Origin: Acidovorax sp. SUPP3334
GTDB taxonomy: Bacteria > Pseudomonadota > Gammaproteobacteria > Burkholderiales > Burkholderiaceae_C
Direction of reading: 5' to 3'
Assembly: GCF_030159055.1 (NCBI RefSeq)
Contig: NZ_BQXQ01000040.1
Span: 1 to 38,453 of the forward strand
DNA: 38,453 nt
The translations under genes were made by a program, and so were the position numbers. The notes beneath the pieces were generated by a model. The model had not been told where the DNA came from and ran no database searches. It saw only the letters and a list, made by a program, of their open reading frames with translations. This document shows, piece by piece, positions 34,773-38,453 of the stretch. The first letter of the stretch is position 1. Every line of letters starts with the position of its first letter.

Positions 34773-35240
34773 TCAGCGCCGTCGGTTGCCGCGCGCCATG
34801 CCTGCTATCGCGTAGGTTCCCTCTGCTTTGACGAGGACACGAATGGCATGGGTCTTTTCCACCGTGTCGTGCTCGTACTGCGCCTTGATCGCGATCTCGA
34901 TTCCACTGCCCACCTTTTTGCAGCGCATTTCCTGAACAGCGTATTGGCTGTGGTCGTCATTCAACTCGGGAAACACCAGGGTGCGGACCAACTTCGACCT
35001 GCGCTCCTGCGTCGGCTGCGTGAGCCATTGAACGTAGATTTCGCTGCCGGCTCCTTCGTGCACATCGACAACGACTACGCGGTAGTAACCTGCCTGGTCC
35101 GCTTGGGCCCAGGCGCCACAGGTTTCGACTTTTTGCACGTGAAGGGGCAATGACTCCACCTGGGTTTGGAGCAGTGAATCGGCAGGGCTGGCGCCCAGAG
35201 GCAAGGCCAGGCAGGCCAACAGAGCGAGGCGCTTCACCAT
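34773..35240 (-). CDS. small secreted protein of unknown function, third gene of the toxin/ankyrin unit
   Basis: 155 residues with a Sec signal peptide (MVKRLALLACLALPLGASPA). The mature part is mixed alpha/beta in appearance with two cysteines (ETCGAW and MRCKKV) that could form a disulfide. I do not recognise the family. The start is ATG 35240, 8 nt after the stop of ankyrin gene 1, with AAGG between them, so it is co-translated. In the duplicated unit only the first four codons of this gene remain (36423-36476). Its linkage to the ankyrin protein suggests a second immunity or accessory role, which is inference. The TTG at 35252 is an unlikely start. Confidence 0.65.
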   Translation of the reverse strand: MVKRLALLACLALPLGASPADSLLQTQVESLPLHVQKVETCGAWAQADQAGYYRVVVVDVHEGAGSEIYVQWLTQPTQERRSKLVRTLVFPELNDDHSQYAVQEMRCKKVGSGIEIAIKAQYEHDTVEKTHAIRVLVKAEGTYAIAGMARGNRRR

Positions 35241-35407
35241 GCACCTTGTCAACGACTCAGGCGCTCTTTAACGCCGCTTTTTTTGGCTGCATCTGCCTTT
35301 TCCTGTGCCTCGTTTAGTATTTTCAGCACGTCGGGGTTGTTTTTCTTTCGTGCCACATCCCAAACGGTTAAGCCATTTTTCTTGGCAATATCCAAACGTG
35401 CGCCATG
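35229..35407. repeat. direct repeat, left copy (179 bp)
   Basis: Almost identical to 36465-36643, at a constant offset of 1236 bp. It spans the start of the small secreted protein gene (MVKR) and about the last 50 codons of ankyrin gene 1. Outside it the two units diverge strongly. Confidence 0.85.
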
Positions 35408-36046
35408 TGACAACAGAACGCGAATAGCAGGCACAGACTCAACCCCTACAACTCTCATCAACGGTGTTTCAAGCGGGCTGCCCATGTCATTTGGATCGAA
35501 GCCATTTTCAAGAAAAAAATCAACGACAATTGCCCCTTGCTCCATTTCCGGCGGGAGTGTAATTAGGGCATCTCTAAACAATGAATTCCGCCCAGATTTT
35601 TCTAAGGGAATTTTGGCGCCTTTTTCTATCAATTTGCAGGCAAAGATAAACTTCCTGTTAAATATTGATATTTCAAGTGGTGTTGTAGTGATGGCGGGGG
35701 GGGCTACATAATTAACATCCGCTCCTTTGTCAATCAGGACTGACGCCGCACTCCAATTCCCAGTCAATGCGGCCATTAGCATTGGCGTAACACCATCAAC
35801 AACTATTTTGTCCGGTGATCTTCGGCCTAAGGCGGCAATTATCTCTGCATCACTCCCGCCGATTTCTATTAAGTTGAATAATTTTTCAGGATGTGGAGTC
35901 ACCAGAGATACAGGACTAGGTGTAAATTTCGTGCTATGCACTTCATCACAAAGTCGTTGCATCGCAGGGGACAACTGACCATTAAATGCCAATACCTCCC
36001 CAAAGGAAAAAAGGCAAATTAACATTATTCCAAGACGGTATCTCAT
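35249..36046 (-). CDS. exported ankyrin-repeat protein 1, putative immunity protein
   Basis: 265 residues. A signal peptide (MRYRLGIMLICLFSFGEVLA) predicts a periplasmic location. Ankyrin units are seen in DGVTPMLMAALTGNWSAASVLIDKGADVN, in TPLEISIFNRKFIFACKLIEKGA and in NGLTVWDVARKKNNPDVLKIL. The ATG overlaps the TGA of the upstream toxin-tip fragment (ATGA). It has the same length as ankyrin protein 2 and shares with it an almost identical C-terminal tail, while the first 200 residues differ widely. An exported ankyrin protein after a toxin-like gene fits an immunity protein against an effector acting in the periplasm; this is inferred. GC content is clearly lower than in the rest of the window. 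Confidence 0.8.
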   Translation of the reverse strand: MRYRLGIMLICLFSFGEVLAFNGQLSPAMQRLCDEVHSTKFTPSPVSLVTPHPEKLFNLIEIGGSDAEIIAALGRRSPDKIVVDGVTPMLMAALTGNWSAASVLIDKGADVNYVAPPAITTTPLEISIFNRKFIFACKLIEKGAKIPLEKSGRNSLFRDALITLPPEMEQGAIVVDFFLENGFDPNDMGSPLETPLMRVVGVESVPAIRVLLSHGARLDIAKKNGLTVWDVARKKNNPDVLKILNEAQEKADAAKKSGVKERLSR

Positions 36047-36225
36047 TTTGCCGTCCTTAGAGTCGCTTCTTTTATCAAGTTTCTTGCGGCCTCCCAGTTT
36101 CCACTGGCAAGATATTGCCGTAGATAAAGCTCATCTTCATACAAAAAAATTCCTTTAGCCTCTAAGTCCTTTTTGTATTTCACAAAGCCTATAGTTGATG
36201 CAATACCAGGCACCATCTGCGACAT
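36043..36225 (-). pseudogene. orphan C-terminal fragment of the toxin-like gene
   Basis: 60 codons (MSQMVPGIASTIGFVKY... to ...LIKEATLRTAK) matching the last 60 of the gene at 37279-38157 (QMVPGIAATFGLDSY... to ...LVREAALRAAK). W-E-A-A-R-N-L is conserved. Upstream sequence is unrelated to the rest of the full-length gene. The stop overlaps the start of ankyrin gene 1 by ATGA, exactly as in the complete pair. It is either a decayed copy or an orphan tip of the kind found in polymorphic-toxin loci. The frame is open up to 36480, but that extension has no homology. Confidence 0.7.
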
Positions 36226-36422
36226 CGCATTACACACAAGTTTCGGGTGGTCGCCTCTTAGCTCACCCTGATCCTCGTAAGTCCTTGATTTCATTGACGT
36301 TTTTAGTGCTAGGCGGCGCAGACTACATGATGCTCGGAGTAGTCTGCAACCCGTTGATTCATAAGGAATTTTTAACTTGCATGTAATGCAATGCGTCGAA
36401 CCACCTTGGACATACTTAATTT

Positions 36423-36476
36423 CTACCTGAGCGGCCACCAGGGAGCCATATGAAAACCAGCGATGCGCTTCACCAT
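36423..36476 (-). pseudogene. truncated copy of the small secreted protein gene
   Basis: Reads MVKRIAGFHMAPWWPLR then a stop. The first four codons and the upstream spacer equal those of the gene at 34773-35240; after that the sequence is unrelated. It shows where the duplicated unit was broken. Confidence 0.6.
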
Positions 36477-36643
36477 GCACCTTGTCAACGGCTCAGGCGC
36501 TCTTTCACGCCGCTTTTTTTGGCTGCATCTGCCTTTTTCTGTGCATCGTTTAGTATTTTCAGCACGTCGGGGTTGTTTTTCTTTCGTGCCACATCCCAAA
36601 CGGTTAAGCCATTTTTTTTGACAATATCCAAGCGCGCACCATG
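36465..36643. repeat. direct repeat, right copy (179 bp)
   Basis: Partner of 35229-35407. It covers the C-terminal coding part of ankyrin gene 2, the stop, the 8-nt spacer and the MVKR start. Confidence 0.85.
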
Positions 36644-37282
36644 CTTCAATAGGACGTTGATAACAGGTATGTTGGAGAGGGACACTGCGCCCATGAGAGG
36701 GGTTTCTGTTTGGCTTCCTTGATCATTGGCATCAAAACCGTTCTCCAAAAGAAAGTTGACAAAAACTGCGGCGTCGTCATGCAAATCTGGCGTTGAAACT
36801 TTTGCCTCTCTTAATAAGCTATCCCTATCCACCTTCTCAGTGGGCAAAGATGCTTTATTCTCAATCAGCTTACACGCCATCGAATATTTAGATTTCAACA
36901 AAGCCGCCATCAATGGCGTCTCTAAGACATCAGGATCTTTAAAATTTACATCAGCACCGCTTTCAATCAATGCCTCAGCAGCAGGCCAATTTCCTACGTA
37001 AGCAGCAGCCACCAAAGGAGTCATGCCATTAATTACAATTTTGTCAGGATTTCTATTTTTTAGCAGAATTTTAACAACTCGATTATTGCCCCCCATTTCA
37101 ATGGCATTAAAGAGGGGGTCAGAATGAGGTGCGCCAATGGATTCCGGCAACGGCGTAAAAACAGAAGTATTTGCCTTATCACACAAATTCCGCATGTCTG
37201 GCGGCATGGATTGGGCATTTGCGAGCGAAGCAAGCAAGCCAAAAACAAAGCATGCGAAATGAATGGCGTATTTTCTAATCAT
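36485..37282 (-). CDS. exported ankyrin-repeat protein 2, putative immunity protein
   Basis: 265 residues, paralogue of the product at 35249-36046. Signal peptide MIRKYAIHFACFVFGLLASLANA. Ankyrin units: NGMTPLVAAAYVGNWPAAEALIESGADVN, TPLMAALLKSKYSMACKLIENKA, TPLMGAVSLSNIPVINVLLKHGARLD and NGLTVWDVARKKNNPDVLKIL. Its ATG (37282) overlaps the TGA of the full-length toxin-like gene, so the two are made together, which is the usual arrangement of toxin and immunity genes. The longer open frame to 37333 overlaps the toxin end and is not needed. Confidence 0.82.
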   Translation of the reverse strand: MIRKYAIHFACFVFGLLASLANAQSMPPDMRNLCDKANTSVFTPLPESIGAPHSDPLFNAIEMGGNNRVVKILLKNRNPDKIVINGMTPLVAAAYVGNWPAAEALIESGADVNFKDPDVLETPLMAALLKSKYSMACKLIENKASLPTEKVDRDSLLREAKVSTPDLHDDAAVFVNFLLENGFDANDQGSQTETPLMGAVSLSNIPVINVLLKHGARLDIVKKNGLTVWDVARKKNNPDVLKILNDAQKKADAAKKSGVKERLSR

Positions 37283-38157
37283 TTCGCAGCCCTGAGTGCT
37301 GCCTCTCGAACCAAATTTCTCGCAGCCTCCCAATCACTTCTTGCTAGATGACCCCTTAGATGCAATTTCTCTTCATCGTCAAGAATAATTCCTTTGGCGG
37401 ACAGTTTTCTAATGTAGGAGTCAAGTCCAAAAGTCGCGGCAATGCCAGGCACCATCTGAGGATCCAACGCTCCAATCATCACATCCAAAATCGGCCCGCC
37501 GACCCGCGTTGCGGTTGTACTTGCAGCCTTCAATACAGGCCTTCCTGATGTGGTTGCCAGGGCTTCCTTGGATATTTTTGCCAGCCTCTCACTTTCATTT
37601 TTCGACCACTGCCCCAGCCTGGTATTACTGTAGGCGGGTACTTGTTTTGGCAAGGTGGTGGCTTTGCTTCCAAGCACGTTGCCGGGGGTAAAGCCATCTT
37701 TCTTCATATATTCCACGAGTGTTTTTTCTGCATACGTAGTTGCCGTATTGAAACCCGAGCGGCCAGTAAACAAATCACCCATTGCTGCTACGCTGGCGTC
37801 CATCAGATTAGAAAGGCGCTGATGCGGCTGGAGCGGTTGAAAAACACGGGCTTGCGTCAAAGTGATGAAGGTCTTTGGATCGTTTTTCTTAATATCAAGC
37901 ATGTACGCCTGATAACGCACCGGATTGTTTTTCCTCAAATACTCTATGTAATCGATATATACGATGATCTTTGGAATGTGCTTACGCGCATCGCCGATAT
38001 AGCCCTTGGCCTCATCATGCGAGCTTTTGAGAGCCGTCTCTTGTTTGACAACCATGCCATTGCTTATAACATCCACCAGCGCGCTTGCCTCGCTGGCCGT
38101 CGGCATGCGGTCTGAATAGACCAGTTGACCTTTTTCATCTCTGTAGCGATACATCAT
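37279..38157 (-). CDS. putative toxin/effector with DUF4124-like N-terminus
   Basis: 292 residues, no signal peptide and no recognised catalytic domain. Residues 3-20 (YRYRDEKGQLVYSDRMP) match the DUF4124 pattern Y-x-W/Y-x-D-x-x-G-x-x-x-Y-S-D-x-P. The middle is helical with IIVYIDYIEYLRKNNPVRYQAYM. The last 60 residues form a module found again as an orphan at 36043-36225. An excellent ribosome binding site (AAGGAGGT) lies 5 nt before ATG 38157. The stop overlaps the ankyrin gene. AT-rich composition suggests transfer. Neighbourhood suggests an interbacterial toxin neutralised in the periplasm; that is inference, since no secretion apparatus is visible. Confidence 0.7.
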   Translation of the reverse strand: MMYRYRDEKGQLVYSDRMPTASEASALVDVISNGMVVKQETALKSSHDEAKGYIGDARKHIPKIIVYIDYIEYLRKNNPVRYQAYMLDIKKNDPKTFITLTQARVFQPLQPHQRLSNLMDASVAAMGDLFTGRSGFNTATTYAEKTLVEYMKKDGFTPGNVLGSKATTLPKQVPAYSNTRLGQWSKNESERLAKISKEALATTSGRPVLKAASTTATRVGGPILDVMIGALDPQMVPGIAATFGLDSYIRKLSAKGIILDDEEKLHLRGHLARSDWEAARNLVREAALRAAK

Positions 38158-38357
38158 GATTTACCTCCTTTTTATATTTAATTGAAAATTCGGTCGCAGT
38201 TGGTTTGCCTGCATGAATGAGCGCCTACATTCGATTGATCCGGATCGAACCTGAAAACAATTCAGGCACATATTCCCAGTCAACGCCATAGGCAACGGGT
38301 GAGGATTATAGGGAACTTCAAAACCCGGCTCTATGCCGTTTCGAGTGGAACTGGACC
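38158..38357. promoter_or_regulatory. leader/promoter region of the toxin-like gene
   Basis: 200 bp without an ORF. A TATAAT on the minus strand (38305-38310) and a second AT-rich box next to the ribosome binding site could be -10 elements. CCTGAA-aacaa-TTCAGG (38250-38266) is a 6-bp hairpin, next to GATCCGGATC, a 10-bp palindrome. They may be operator or attenuator elements. Confidence 0.4.
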
Positions 38358-38453
38358 TCAGAGAACATGCGGCGTAACGCCGAGCCCAATCGGGGCAGCA
38401 GGAGCAAAGGGGTTGGTCGGCAGATCCTTGAGCTTGGCCATGCGCAGGTAGGC
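38358..38453 (-). CDS. C-terminal end of an unidentified gene, cut by the window edge
   Basis: The minus strand enters the window in an open frame that ends ...LPTNPFAPAAPIGLGVTPHVL then TGA, 31 codons. GC-rich in contrast to the island it precedes. I do not recognise it. Its position directly upstream of a toxin-like gene on the same strand would fit a carrier such as VgrG or an adaptor, but nothing in 31 residues proves that. Confidence 0.45.
   Translation of the reverse strand, partial: AYLRMAKLKDLPTNPFAPAAPIGLGVTPHVL

Noticed and set aside
37642-38115. 157-codon plus-strand open frame opposite the toxin-like gene
   Set aside because: The minus-strand gene has an excellent ribosome binding site, overlaps the ankyrin start and has a homologous fragment; the plus frame has none of these.
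38358-38453. VgrG C-terminus
   Set aside because: Thirty-one residues with no VgrG-specific motif; position alone is not evidence enough to name it.

Overview
The window is high-GC, densely packed DNA from a Comamonadaceae betaproteobacterium. A plant-associated Acidovorax/Paracidovorax (avenae/citrulli group) is the best guess. The reasons are a HopX/XopE-type type III effector, a FruB-FruK-FruA fructose PTS, the ybeZ-ybeY and folM-like/folB/ttcA arrangements, and short GCTAT...ATAGC repeats of a kind I associate with that family. The assignment is inferred from gene content; no marker gene such as rRNA is present.

Left part (1-10.7 kb): the edge cuts an IS630-type transposase. Next come a sulfonate/nitrate-type ABC substrate-binding protein and a TauD/TfdA dioxygenase (minus strand), then eutBC, which encodes ethanolamine ammonia-lyase without any microcompartment genes. 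A MidA/NDUFAF7-type methyltransferase is read divergently from a plus-strand run: pteridine reductase-like SDR, folB, ttcA, a DUF4136 lipoprotein, a histidine phosphatase and a D-threonine aldolase-like PLP enzyme.

Middle (10.7-24.5 kb): a lone tail-collar protein with its own terminator is followed by a minus-strand block in which ruvA and ruvB are separated by two paralogous secreted trypsin-like proteases, one carrying three DUF5648 repeats. Then come ybeZ-ybeY, with a repeat element supplying the ybeY ribosome binding site, a frameshifted TauE/SafE pseudogene, dtd overlapping a CDF metal transporter, dbpA, and a PAS-PAS-GGDEF-EAL protein whose cyclase metal ligand is changed.

Right-centre (24.6-34.7 kb): AMP nucleosidase, a collapsed GGDEF gene remnant, a HopX/XopE-family type III effector with a myristoylation-type N-terminus and a C/H/D triad, then the fructose PTS operon fruB (IIA-HPr-EI), fruK, fruA. 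That operon is divergent from a LacI-type regulator, and the intergenic region holds two matching palindromes that look like its operators.

Right end (34.7-38.4 kb): an AT-richer island with a tandem array. A 292-residue protein of unknown fold with a DUF4124-like start overlaps (ATGA) a signal-peptide ankyrin protein. A second copy follows in which only the last 60 codons of the first gene survive, again overlapping a second ankyrin protein by ATGA, followed by a small secreted protein. I read this as a toxin plus periplasmic ankyrin immunity locus with an orphan toxin tip. It is the best candidate in the window for an undescribed system.
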